From Corynebacterium senegalense (GTDB taxonomy: Bacteria > Actinomycetota > Actinomycetes > Mycobacteriales > Mycobacteriaceae): DNA of 64,000 nucleotides. Of this stretch, positions 26,073 to 34,809 are shown piece by piece. The notes under the pieces were generated by a model. It searched no databases, was not told the DNA's origin, and worked only from the letters and a program-made list of their open reading frames with translations. Numbering within the stretch: the first letter of the stretch is position 1; each line of letters starts with the position of its first letter. The DNA lies in contig NZ_LS990887.1 of NCBI RefSeq assembly GCF_900411315.1, forward strand, positions 2,027,940 through 2,091,939, read 5' to 3'. The position numbers were made by a program, and so were the translations under genes.

Positions 26073-26552
26073 CTACTCTACTCGCGCGCGCACCCAGCCG
26101 ATAATGCCGTCCGCGGCCGCCTCGATCTGCTCGCGCGTGGTCGCGAAGCCCTCCTGCCCGCCGTAGTAGGGGTCCTCCACGCCAGCGCCCTCGGGGGCGG
26201 CGGGGTCGAAGGAGCGCAGCAGGCGGATGCGCTCCTCGGGGACGCCGCGGGCGACGAGCTCGGAGACGTGCCGCGGCTCCAGCGCCACGATGAGGTCGGC
26301 GTCCTGCTGGGCGGGGCCGAACTGCTGGGCGCGGTGGCGCGAGCCGTCGTAGCCGTGGTCCTCCAGCTCCTGCAGCGCGCGCTCGTCGGCGCCGCTGCCG
26401 ACGTGCCAGCCGCCGATGCCCGAGGAGCTCACCCGCACCGCCTGGCCCAGGCCGGCCTCCTTCAGCTTGGCCCGCACGATGATCTCGGCCATGGGGGAGC
26501 GGCAGATGTTGCCGGTGCAGACGAAGTCGATGTGCAGCGGTGTCGCAGCCAC
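26073..26552 (-). CDS. Low-molecular-weight protein-tyrosine phosphatase
   Basis: A 159-residue phosphatase with the P-loop C12-TGNIC-R18-S near the N terminus and the catalytic acid in DPYYG near residue 127. Related actinobacterial enzymes (PtpA type) dephosphorylate tyrosine-phosphorylated proteins. GTG at 26552 is chosen because AAGGAGG lies eight bases upstream; frames extending farther overlap the divergent Nif3 gene. It heads a minus-strand group with SURF1. Whether it acts on host or own proteins cannot be read from sequence. Confidence 0.92.
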   Translation of the reverse strand: MAATPLHIDFVCTGNICRSPMAEIIVRAKLKEAGLGQAVRVSSSGIGGWHVGSGADERALQELEDHGYDGSRHRAQQFGPAQQDADLIVALEPRHVSELVARGVPEERIRLLRSFDPAAPEGAGVEDPYYGGQEGFATTREQIEAAADGIIGWVRARVE

Positions 26553-26612
26553 GGGATCAGCCTCCTTGGGAAACGGGAAGAATCTCCCCTCAACACTAGC
26601 CGGGAGGCTTTG

Positions 26613-26618
26613 TACCCT
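26613..26618 (+). promoter_or_regulatory. -10 hexamer TACCCT, leaderless-type
   Basis: TACCCT ends 7 nt before the ATG at 26626, between the divergent phosphatase and Nif3 genes. Confidence 0.4.
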
Positions 26619-26625
26619 GGGGGAC

Positions 26626-27777
26626 ATGAGTGAGAGCACAGTAACCGTCGCCGACGTCGTGAGGGCCATGGACCGGGCGTACCCGCCGGCGCTCGCCGAG
26701 AGCTGGGACAGGGTGGGCCTGATCTGCGGTGACCCCGCCGCGGCCGTGACCAAGGTGGCCTTCGCCCTCGACTGCACCATGGACGTGGCGCGCCGGGCGG
26801 TCGATGCCGGGGCGCAGATGCTCGTGGTGCACCACCCACTGCTGCTGCGCGGGGTGTCCTCGGTGGCCGCGGACACCCCGAAGGGCAAGGTCCTGCACCA
26901 CCTGATCCGCAACGGCTGCGCGCTCTTCGCCGCCCACACGAACGCCGACTCGGCGCGCCCCGGGGTCTCCGACAAGCTCGCGGAGCTGGTGGGCATCATG
27001 CCCGGCCGGCCGATCAGGCCGGTCCCGCTCGGCGGCATGGACAAGTGGGGCGTGCACATCCCGCCCGCCGACGTCGACCACGTCATGGCGCTGCTCTACG
27101 AGGCGGGGGCCGGGGCGATCGGCAACTACGAGGAGTGCTCCTTCGCGTGGGAGGGCACCGGCGGGTTCACCCCCGTCGAGGGCGCCGACCCCGCCGAGGG
27201 CACCGTCGGCGAGCACTTCTCCGGGCCCGAGGTCCGCGTCGAGTTCGTCGCGCCGACGCGCCTGCGGCGCACGCTTATCGACGCCCTCCGCGCCGCCCAC
27301 CCCTACGAGGAGCCCGCCTTCGACGTCATCGCCGTGGAGGACACCTCCGACCTGTCCCGCGCCACCGGGCTGGGGCGCATCGGCGAGCTTCCCGAGCCGA
27401 TGACCCTGCGCGAGTTCACCCAGCAGGTCGCGGACGCCCTGCCGGAGACGACGTGGGGCGTGCGCGCCGCCGGCGACCCGGAGCGTGTGGTGCGCAGGGT
27501 GGCGGTGTCCTCGGGCTCCGGCGACGGGTTCCTCTCGGACGTCGCGAAGCTCGGCGTCGACGTCTACGTCACCTCGGACCTGCGCCACCATCCCGTCGAC
27601 GAGCACCTCGCCGCGGGCGGGCCCGCCGTCATCGACACCGCCCACTGGGCCAGCGAGTTCCCCTGGACCAGCCAGGCGGAGGGTATCGTTGGGGCTTTGG
27701 GCGTGGACACCGAGGTCCTCACCATCCGCACGGACCCGTGGACGCTGTCCGCGCACCCCCGACGCACAGAAAACTAA
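26626..27777 (+). CDS. Nif3-like dinuclear metal-centre protein (GTP cyclohydrolase 1 type 2 family)
   Basis: A 383-residue member of the NIF3/YbgI family, which forms toroidal hexamers with a dinuclear metal site. Metal ligands are visible in VVHHPLL, FAAHTNAD and, late, DTAHWASEF. The central insert of about 100 residues (HPYEEPAFDV and surroundings) is the PII-like domain of the long form. Molecular function is not established for the family. It opens a tight plus-strand operon with the zinc-ribbon protein and the RNase H/phosphatase fusion, an order conserved in actinobacteria. Confidence 0.88.
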   Translation: MSESTVTVADVVRAMDRAYPPALAESWDRVGLICGDPAAAVTKVAFALDCTMDVARRAVDAGAQMLVVHHPLLLRGVSSVAADTPKGKVLHHLIRNGCALFAAHTNADSARPGVSDKLAELVGIMPGRPIRPVPLGGMDKWGVHIPPADVDHVMALLYEAGAGAIGNYEECSFAWEGTGGFTPVEGADPAEGTVGEHFSGPEVRVEFVAPTRLRRTLIDALRAAHPYEEPAFDVIAVEDTSDLSRATGLGRIGELPEPMTLREFTQQVADALPETTWGVRAAGDPERVVRRVAVSSGSGDGFLSDVAKLGVDVYVTSDLRHHPVDEHLAAGGPAVIDTAHWASEFPWTSQAEGIVGALGVDTEVLTIRTDPWTLSAHPRRTEN

Positions 27778-27787
27778 AGGAGCGAAC

Positions 27788-28468
27788 GTGAACCTCTCAC
27801 CCGAGCTGCAACCGGTGCTGCTCGAGCTGGCCACCGCAGACCGCCGCAACGCGCACCCGGCGGCCGTGGCGCCCGAGCAGAAGGAGCTGGACGCGCTGCT
27901 CGGCGAGCGCGAGCGCCTCGCCTCCGCCGCCGCGGCCGCCCAGATGGCCGTGGACGACATGGAGCTGGAGATCCTGCGCATCCAGGAGGACGAGCGCAAG
28001 CTGAAGAAGCGTGAGCTGGACGACAAGCGCCAGCTCTCCGCCGAGACCGACCCGGACCGCCGCCGCGACCTCGAGCACGACCGCTACGCCGCGAAGTCCC
28101 GCATCGCCGACCTGCTCTACGAGCTGAAGGAGGCCCACAACGAGATCGCGGCGCTGCGCAACAACCGCGACAACCACGGCGCCCGCCTCGACGAGGCCGA
28201 CCGCAAGGTCGCCGCGGCCCGCCGCGCCGTCGAGGCCCTGCCGGAGAAGAAGGCCGTGGACACCGACTCCCTGCGCGCGCAGCTGCCCGCCGACGTGCTC
28301 GCCGTCTACGAGGACGTCGGGGCGGCCTCCTTCAACGGCCGCACCTGCAACTCCTGCTTCCTGCAGCTGCCCGCCGCCGAGCGCGCCGAGGTGATGGCGG
28401 TGCCCGCCGACGAGCTGCCCACCTGCCCCAACTGCGGCGCGCTGCTCGTGCGGGTCGAGGCCGCATGA
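27788..28468 (+). CDS. Coiled-coil C4 zinc-ribbon protein (COG1579 family)
   Basis: A 226-residue protein with a long, charged N-terminal coiled coil (about residues 25-165) and a C-terminal C4 zinc ribbon built from C-N-S-C and C-P-N-C (near 190-193 and 214-217). Family members are thought to bind nucleic acid; no activity is established. GTG at 27788 has an AAAGGAG site 7 nt upstream. It starts 10 nt after the Nif3 stop and its own stop overlaps the next start (ATGA), so the three genes are translated as a unit. Confidence 0.88.
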   Translation: MNLSPELQPVLLELATADRRNAHPAAVAPEQKELDALLGERERLASAAAAAQMAVDDMELEILRIQEDERKLKKRELDDKRQLSAETDPDRRRDLEHDRYAAKSRIADLLYELKEAHNEIAALRNNRDNHGARLDEADRKVAAARRAVEALPEKKAVDTDSLRAQLPADVLAVYEDVGAASFNGRTCNSCFLQLPAAERAEVMAVPADELPTCPNCGALLVRVEAA

Positions 28469-29592
28469 GGGTCAAGGTCTACACCGACGGCGGCTCGCGC
28501 GGGAACCCGGGCGTAGCCGGCTCCGGCTCCGTGGTCTACGGCCCCGGCGGTGAGACGCTGGCCGAGATCGCCTACGTGGTGGGGCAGAAGTCCTCCAACA
28601 ACGTCGCCGAGTACACCGGGCTGATCCGCGGGCTCGAGGCGGCCGCCGAGCTCGGCGCCACCGAGGTCGAGGTCTACATGGACTCCAAGCTCGTCATCGA
28701 GCAGATGGCCGGGCGCTGGAAGATCAAGCACCCCGACATGAAGAAGCTCGCCCTCGAGGCGCGCGACCTCGCCGCACGCTTCTCGACGGTCACGTACACC
28801 TGGGTCCCCCGCGCCAAGAACAAGAAAGCCGACGAGCTGTCCAACGTGGCCATGGACGCCGCCGCAAAGGGCGCCGCGCCGGGCATCGTCGGCGAGGCGG
28901 AGCAGAATGCGCAGAAGGACGCGAGCGCGGAGAAGGACCACGTCGTCGCCGGGCCCGCCCACTGGTCGGGCCACGACGCGCCGCGCACCCGCTTCGTCCT
29001 GCTGCGCCACGGCCAGACCGCGCAGTCGGTGGAGAAGCGCTACAGCGGCACCTCCGACCCGGAGCTGACCGACACCGGGCGCGAGCAGGCGCGCCGGGCC
29101 GCGGCCGCCGTCGCCGCGATGGGGCCGATCGACGTCGTCGTCTCCTCCCCGCTCGCGCGCGCCCGCGAGACCGCCCGCGCCTGCGCGGAGGTGCTCGGCG
29201 GGGTGGACGTCGCGGTGGAGGAGGGGTTCCGCGAGGTCGACTTCGGAGCCTTCGAGGGCCTGACGCGCGCGGAGGCCAGCGAGCGCTTCGCGGAGGAGTT
29301 TGGCGCCTGGGAGGCGTCGACAAGCGTGGCTCCTCCACACGGGGAATCGCTGACCCAGCTGCACCGGCGCGTCACCCGCGCCCGGCTCGCGCTGCAGGAA
29401 AAGCACGCCGGGAAGACGATCCTGGTGGTCACCCACATGGCGCCGATCAAGTCCGTCATCCGCCAGGCTCTCGGCGTCGGGGGAGAGGTGTTCAGGCACG
29501 TCTTCCTCGACCTCGCCTCGGTCTCCGTGGTGGAGTTCTACGGCGACTTCGGCGTCGTGCGGTGCGTCAACGACGTGAGCCACCACCGCTGA
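28465..29592 (+). CDS. Bifunctional RNase HI / histidine phosphatase
   Basis: A 375-residue fusion. The first about 135 residues are RNase H type I, with acidic residues in YTDGGSRGNPG, AEYTGLIRGLE and YMDSKL that cleave RNA in RNA-DNA hybrids. After a linker of about 40 residues comes a histidine acid phosphatase domain (LLRHGQT near 176, then the late His in VVTHMAP) of the CobC/alpha-ribazole phosphatase type. The same fusion is known from mycobacteria, where both activities were shown. Start overlaps the preceding stop. It ends 38 nt before rnpB. Confidence 0.92.
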   Translation: MRVKVYTDGGSRGNPGVAGSGSVVYGPGGETLAEIAYVVGQKSSNNVAEYTGLIRGLEAAAELGATEVEVYMDSKLVIEQMAGRWKIKHPDMKKLALEARDLAARFSTVTYTWVPRAKNKKADELSNVAMDAAAKGAAPGIVGEAEQNAQKDASAEKDHVVAGPAHWSGHDAPRTRFVLLRHGQTAQSVEKRYSGTSDPELTDTGREQARRAAAAVAAMGPIDVVVSSPLARARETARACAEVLGGVDVAVEEGFREVDFGAFEGLTRAEASERFAEEFGAWEASTSVAPPHGESLTQLHRRVTRARLALQEKHAGKTILVVTHMAPIKSVIRQALGVGGEVFRHVFLDLASVSVVEFYGDFGVVRCVNDVSHHR

Positions 29593-29616
29593 TTCCCTTC
29601 GGCGGGCGGCGGGGAC

Positions 29617-29622
29617 TATGCT
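29617..29622 (+). promoter_or_regulatory. -10 hexamer TATGCT of rnpB
   Basis: TATGCT ends 8 nt before the predicted 5' end of RNase P RNA. Confidence 0.45.
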
Positions 29623-29630
29623 GGGTTCCT

Positions 29631-30039
<409 letters not shown>

Positions 30040-30093
30040 CCCAATTTCCGCCCCGGAAGCGGGGCACCCGGAAGTCTGTCACAATGGCTGGTT

Positions 30094-31485
30094 ATGAAGC
30101 TGTATGCAGCCCCGCTGGACTTCCGCCACGTCGCCCGCGAGTACGACGTGCCCACCGAGTTCGCGCCCGAGGTCCGCGCGGAAGCCGCCCAGCTCACCGA
30201 CCGCCGCGCAGACGAGCGCCGCGACGCGCGCGACATCGCCCTGGTCACCATCGACCCGGTCGGCTCGAAGGACCTGGACCAGGCGGTGTGCATCGAGCGG
30301 CGCGGCTCCGGTTACACCGTCTACTACGCCATCGCGGACGTCGCCGCCTTCGTTGAGCCCGGCAGCCTGGTCAAGGAAGAATCGCTCGAGCGCGGCCAGA
30401 CCATCTACCTGCCCGACGAGCCGGCGCGGCTGCACCCGCCCGAGCTCAGCGAGGGTTCGGCCTCGCTGCTTCCGGACGTCGACAGGCCCGCCGCCCTGTG
30501 GACGTTCCACCTCGACGACAAGGGCGAGGTGGCCGACGCCCACGTCGAGCGCGCGCTCGTGCACAGCGTGGCGCGGCTCGACTACGACCGCGTGCAGGAG
30601 GACCTCGACCACGGGCGCGCCCACCCATCCATCGCCCTGCTGCCCGAGGTGGGCAGGCTGCGCCAGGAGAGCTCCCTGCGCCGCGAGGCCATCAACCTGC
30701 GCGTGCCCTCGGTGCGCGTGGTGGAGGACGAGGAGGGCCACTTCGAGCTGGTCATCGAGCCGCGCCACCCCGTCATGGACTACAACTCCGAGATCTCGCT
30801 GCTCACCGGCATGGTCGCGGGGCAGATGATGGTCGACGCACGCACCGGGTTCCTGCGCACCCTCGGCCCCGCGCCGACGGGCGCCGAGGCGGGCTTCGTC
30901 CAGGAGATCCGCAACCTGGGCTTCGACCCGGGCGAGGACATCAGCGCGTTCCTCGCCACCGTCGACACCGACACGCCCCGCGGAATGGCGGCCATGCGCG
31001 AGGCCCAGAAGCTGCTGCGCGGCTCCGGCTATGTCAACCTCGACGACAAGGAACCGGTGGTCCACGCGGGCATCGGCGGCTACTACAGCCACGTCACCGC
31101 GCCTTTACGACGTCTCATCGACCGCTACGCCACAGAGGTCTGCCTGGCCATCTGCGCCGGCACCGACGTCCCCGAGTGGGTCCGCGCCGACGCCAACCGG
31201 GTGGTCAAGACGATGGGCAGGACCTCCCAGCTGGCCAACACGGTGGACAAGGCGTGCCTCAACCTCACCGAGGCGACGGTGCTGCGGCCCTGGCTCGGCC
31301 ACAACTTCGACGCCGCCGTCCTGCAGTCCGACGAGAAGTCCGACCAGGCGCGCATCTTCGTCGTCGACCCGCCGGTGCTCGCCCCCTGCCTGGGACATCC
31401 GGAGGAGGGCCGGGAGACGACGGTGTCGCTCGTGCGTGCGGACGTGGACAACCGCGAGGTCGCCTTCGCCTGGCCCGCCGACTAG
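30094..31485 (+). CDS. RNB-domain 3'-5' exoribonuclease
   Basis: A 463-residue RNase II-like protein lacking the N-terminal cold-shock and C-terminal S1 RNA-binding domains of RNase II/R. The catalytic Asp cluster is D54-PVGSK-D60-L-D62-Q63: three of the four Asp of the E. coli enzyme are kept and the fourth is Gln, as I recall from other actinobacterial members. A conserved Tyr/Arg region (GYYSHVTAPLRRLIDRY) is intact. ATG at 30094 follows a weak CACAAT -10 with no binding site, so the mRNA may be leaderless. Its last 4 bases overlap the opposing galactokinase-like gene. Confidence 0.87.
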   Translation: MKLYAAPLDFRHVAREYDVPTEFAPEVRAEAAQLTDRRADERRDARDIALVTIDPVGSKDLDQAVCIERRGSGYTVYYAIADVAAFVEPGSLVKEESLERGQTIYLPDEPARLHPPELSEGSASLLPDVDRPAALWTFHLDDKGEVADAHVERALVHSVARLDYDRVQEDLDHGRAHPSIALLPEVGRLRQESSLRREAINLRVPSVRVVEDEEGHFELVIEPRHPVMDYNSEISLLTGMVAGQMMVDARTGFLRTLGPAPTGAEAGFVQEIRNLGFDPGEDISAFLATVDTDTPRGMAAMREAQKLLRGSGYVNLDDKEPVVHAGIGGYYSHVTAPLRRLIDRYATEVCLAICAGTDVPEWVRADANRVVKTMGRTSQLANTVDKACLNLTEATVLRPWLGHNFDAAVLQSDEKSDQARIFVVDPPVLAPCLGHPEEGRETTVSLVRADVDNREVAFAWPAD

Positions 31486-32690
31486 GCGGGGTCCTCCACG
31501 CAGGCCACCTCGCCCGGCAGGACCTCCACGACCTCGTAGTCCGCGGCGACGGAGTCGAGGAAGGCGTCGGCGTCGCGCAGCGGCACGAAGGCGAGCGCTG
31601 CCGGCGAGTTGCCCGCCGCAGCCGGGCGGGCCGAGAGCGCGCCGCGGGAGAGCAGGTCGCTCACCAGCTCGTCCGGGGTGTCGAGGTCGTGGTTCTCCGA
31701 CGGCGAGTTGAGCAGGGTGAACAGCTCGTTCTCGCGGCGCGAGCGCAGGGCCTTCGTCGTGGCCAGCGAGCGCAGCGTCTCCGTCTCGCAGAAGCGCACC
31801 CAGGCGCGGGCGGCCTCCGGCTCGGGAGCGGAGTCCGGGCCGAGCACCTGGCGGCGCGCCTCGACCCATTCGACGGCTCGGTCGGCGGCGTCGGGAAGCT
31901 GGCGCAGCGAGGCCACGCCGAAGTTGGCGCAGGCTTCGTCGATGAACGCGCGGCGCGCCCTGATCCGCTCCGTCTGCTCGTCGTAGGGCTCGCCCCACGT
32001 GTCGGTGACGGCGAAGATGCGCACCCCCAGCTTGCCCGGGTGGGGCGCCTGGGTGACCGAGCCGTCGGCGTAGTCCACCACGGAGATCGTCTCGCCACCG
32101 CCGCGCAGAGCGGCGGTGTGGCGCGCGCGCAGGACCGCGAGCTCGGAGTTCGCCACGACGTTCTGCGAGCAGATCTCGGCGAGCCGGGCGCGCAGCGGCG
32201 CCTCGTCCACCTCCGGGTCGCCCGCCGCGAGGGCGAGGGCGATCGCGGCGTCGCCGGCGTAGAGCGAGCCCAGGCCCGCGCCGGGCAGGATGTCCGTGAC
32301 CACCGAGATGTCCAGGCCCTTCGTCTCGCGGGAGAGCACCTGGCGGTTGACAAGCCCCTGCACCAGGCCGAGGACGCGGCGGGTGAGGCGGTTGAGCGAG
32401 GCGGGCTCGGCGAGCTGGCCGAGCTCGGCGGCATCCGAGAAGGAGTAGTCGCCGGGGCCGCGGACCTCGATGCGGATCGTCTCGTCGTCGCGGGGCGAGA
32501 CCGCCGCCGCGGCGCGCAGGGAGCTCAGGCCGAGGAGGGTGACGCCGCCGAAGTGGTCCACGTTCTCGCCGATGAGCACCCACGTGGCGGGGGCGGAGGC
32601 GCAGCCGGAGGGGGCCCGGCCGGTCACCTCGGCGTGCAGCTTGGATACCCGCTTGGCGGGGAGAGTCGGATCGGCGGCCCACACGGCCAT
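31482..32690 (-). CDS. GHMP kinase, divergent galactokinase-like
   Basis: A 402-residue GHMP-superfamily protein with a galactokinase layout, but key motifs deviate. The N-terminal galactose-binding signature, usually GEHTDYNGG, reads GENVDHFGG, and the ATP loop, usually PxGxGLSSSAA, reads PGAGLGSLYAGDAAI. Length is normal. ATG at 32690 is favoured by an AGGA sequence 10 nt upstream; GTG at 32699 is too close to it. No galE or galT is nearby. The protein may phosphorylate another sugar or have lost catalysis. Corynebacteria commonly have such a gene beside this RNB nuclease (from memory). Confidence 0.72.
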   Translation of the reverse strand: MAVWAADPTLPAKRVSKLHAEVTGRAPSGCASAPATWVLIGENVDHFGGVTLLGLSSLRAAAAVSPRDDETIRIEVRGPGDYSFSDAAELGQLAEPASLNRLTRRVLGLVQGLVNRQVLSRETKGLDISVVTDILPGAGLGSLYAGDAAIALALAAGDPEVDEAPLRARLAEICSQNVVANSELAVLRARHTAALRGGGETISVVDYADGSVTQAPHPGKLGVRIFAVTDTWGEPYDEQTERIRARRAFIDEACANFGVASLRQLPDAADRAVEWVEARRQVLGPDSAPEPEAARAWVRFCETETLRSLATTKALRSRRENELFTLLNSPSENHDLDTPDELVSDLLSRGALSARPAAAGNSPAALAFVPLRDADAFLDSVAADYEVVEVLPGEVACVEDPA

Positions 32691-32834
32691 CGCCACCACG
32701 TCCTTTCAGGGGGTCACGCTCGGGTTGCGGGGAGGGCGGCTCGGCGAAGCGGGCGCCACCAACGGCCCCCAGATTACCAACCCCGCCGGTAGGGTGGGGG
32801 TACCCGAAACCAACAGGCGAAAAGGAGAACAGCC

Positions 32835-33041
32835 ATGTCCGACGAGCAGTTTTACTTCAACCCCGCCACCGGCGAGGTCACCGAGGGCAAGGTCGGCGGA
32901 TGGGACGAGCGCATGGGCCCCTACGCCACCCGCGAGGAGGCTCAGGCGGCGCTGCAGATCGCGGCCAGCCGCAACAAGGACGCCGACGCCAAGGAGGAGG
33001 CGGACGAGAACTGGGGCAAGCCCGCCTCCTGGGAGAAGTAG
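32835..33041 (+). CDS. Small acidic conserved protein (SPOR-domain-annotated type)
   Basis: A 68-residue soluble protein with an AAAGGAG site 8 nt before the ATG. It reads FYFNPATGEVTEGKVGGWDERMG then PYATREEAQAALQIA and a charged, Trp-containing tail. Corynebacterial proteins of this look are annotated as SPOR-domain proteins, but no envelope signal is present. It converges on the CYTH-CHAD gene with only 3 nt between stop codons. Function unknown. Confidence 0.75.
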   Translation: MSDEQFYFNPATGEVTEGKVGGWDERMGPYATREEAQAALQIAASRNKDADAKEEADENWGKPASWEK

Positions 33042-33044
33042 CCG

Positions 33045-34673
33045 CTACGGCTTGATCTTGGAGAAGGCCTTCTTCACCTCGTCCACCGTGTCCTCGTAGC
33101 CCCGGAGGGCATCGGCGCCGCGGTCGAGTTCGCGCTGGTAGAGCAGGCCGTAGGCGAAAGTGTCCTCGCCGCGCTCGCGGGCGGCGTCGGCGAGTCGCGC
33201 GATGCGGTCGCGGGAGGTCACGGCGTCCTGGAAGTTGCCGAGCTGCGACTGCAGGGCCTTGCACGTCTTGGTCAGGCGCCCGGTCTTGAGCCCGGAGCCC
33301 TCCGCGGCGAGGGAGGCGTAGCGCAGCTTCTTCGCCGCCTTGCGCACGTCGTGGACGTAGTCCTCGCGCTTGTGCAGGTCGAGGGAGGTGTCGTGGTAGT
33401 GCTCCACGACCTTCTTGTGGCGCTTGCGCACCTTCTTGTAGCCACGCTCGAGGTGCTCGTAGAGGATGTCGCGGGACTCGCCCGTGGAGCCATGGTCCCC
33501 ATCGTCCCCGTTGTCCCCGTCGTCCCCGTTGTCGTCGGCGCCGGTCGCGTCCGCAGCGGCGATCGGCGGGTCGGCGAGCAGGGTGTCAATCTCCTCGAGC
33601 AGCGTGAGGAAGCGCTCCGAGTCCAGCATCTCGACGATCATGGCGTGCGCCTGGCGGTACTCGGTGCGCATGTCGTTTTTGATGTGGGCGGCGGTGGTGT
33701 CGTCGATAAGCCCGCTCTCGTCGGAGTCGAGCAGCTCGAGGAAGCGCTCCTCCACGACCTCCGCGTCGCGCGCGGTGCCGAGAACGGCGGCGGTCTCCTT
33801 GAGCTCGGCCTCGAGGTGGTGGAGCTGGTCGCCCTCGAGGATGCCCTCGAAGGTTTCCAGCAGCGAGCGCATCTCGCGGGTGGAGACGCGCATCTGGTGG
33901 ACGGAGTCCCACTCGTCGGCGCGCACCCGCGGCTCCCAGTCGACGATGGAGTCGCGCTGCTTGCGCAGGGAGGCGACAACGGCGCCGGCGGGGGACTCCG
34001 GGTCCAGCCTCGAAGCGCGCAGGTGCGGGGGCAGCGGGGCGGAGTTGACCGAGTCGCCGAGGGCGGAGGCCAGCTTGGACGGCGAATCCGACTTGCGGGC
34101 CCCGGCGTTGATGAGGAAGGAGGTCGCCTGGGAGATCAGCTCGGAGCCCGCCTCCGTGCCGGAGGTGAACTCGGACAGCTCCACCTCCCACTCGCGCCAC
34201 GACGTGCGCTCCCCGCCGGGCAGCAGCGACCAGGCGGTGACGTGGTCGTCGCAGAACTCGGCGACCTTCTCGCCCGCGGCGGAGCCGAGGGAGCACTCCA
34301 CGCGGCGGTTGTCCACCTGCGCGATCGGGGCGAGCGGGGCCGTGCGCACGATCGCGCGAACGTTGGCGAGGAGCTCGTCGGGGATCGTCGCGGGGTCCTC
34401 GAGCGGGGCGCGCAGCTCGCGGCGCGCCGCGCCGGCGGGCAGCTTGAGGTGCCAGCCGTCGTCGGAGCCGCCGGTGCGGCGGCGCAGCGTGACCTTCGCG
34501 CGGGTCAGGCGCAGGTCCTGCGTGTCGTAGTAGATGGCGGAGAGGTTGTGCTCGACGGTGTCGAGGATGCTGCTCACCCCGTCGAGCTCGGTCAGGTCCG
34601 GGACCCCGGTCTCCTCGTCGACCGCGAGCTTGACCTCGACCTCCAGGAACTTCTCCAGATTATCGTCGGCCAT
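33045..34673 (-). CDS. CYTH and CHAD domain protein
   Basis: A 542-residue protein. Residues about 8-200 form a CYTH domain (the EVEVK acidic motif that binds metal and triphosphate substrates, and LRRRTGG with Arg for phosphates). Residues about 235-530 form a CHAD domain, a helical, His/Arg-rich polyphosphate-binding module. The pairing suggests inorganic polyphosphate or triphosphate handling. A low-complexity Asp/Gly/Asn insert encoded by a 9-bp repeat splits the CHAD domain. ATG at 34673 is supported by AAGGG and by the usual family N terminus. It is divergent from glnA2 across 136 bases. Confidence 0.9.
   Translation of the reverse strand: MADDNLEKFLEVEVKLAVDEETGVPDLTELDGVSSILDTVEHNLSAIYYDTQDLRLTRAKVTLRRRTGGSDDGWHLKLPAGAARRELRAPLEDPATIPDELLANVRAIVRTAPLAPIAQVDNRRVECSLGSAAGEKVAEFCDDHVTAWSLLPGGERTSWREWEVELSEFTSGTEAGSELISQATSFLINAGARKSDSPSKLASALGDSVNSAPLPPHLRASRLDPESPAGAVVASLRKQRDSIVDWEPRVRADEWDSVHQMRVSTREMRSLLETFEGILEGDQLHHLEAELKETAAVLGTARDAEVVEERFLELLDSDESGLIDDTTAAHIKNDMRTEYRQAHAMIVEMLDSERFLTLLEEIDTLLADPPIAAADATGADDNGDDGDNGDDGDHGSTGESRDILYEHLERGYKKVRKRHKKVVEHYHDTSLDLHKREDYVHDVRKAAKKLRYASLAAEGSGLKTGRLTKTCKALQSQLGNFQDAVTSRDRIARLADAARERGEDTFAYGLLYQRELDRGADALRGYEDTVDEVKKAFSKIKP
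33495..33530. repeat. Four tandem copies of a 9-bp repeat inside the CHAD gene
   Basis: GTCCCCATC, GTCCCCGTT, GTCCCCGTC and GTCCCCGTT lie head to tail. On the minus strand they encode alternating Asp/Asn-Gly-Asp triplets, a likely length-variable surface loop. Confidence 0.75.
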
Positions 34674-34795
34674 GGAATTCTCACCCTTTCCCGGCGCGCG
34701 CCGGAATCCTGAACAATGCGTCCATCTGTGCTTCTGCACATCTCCGTGGCGAGCTTACCTGCCCGCGCGGGCCCGGGAGGGGTGCTCGGAGCAGC

Positions 34796-34801
34796 TAGAG
34801 T
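34796..34801 (+). promoter_or_regulatory. -10 hexamer TAGAGT, leaderless-type
   Basis: TAGAGT ends 8 nt before the glnA2 start codon; no Shine-Dalgarno sequence is present. Confidence 0.4.
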
Positions 34802-34809
34802 GAGGTGTC

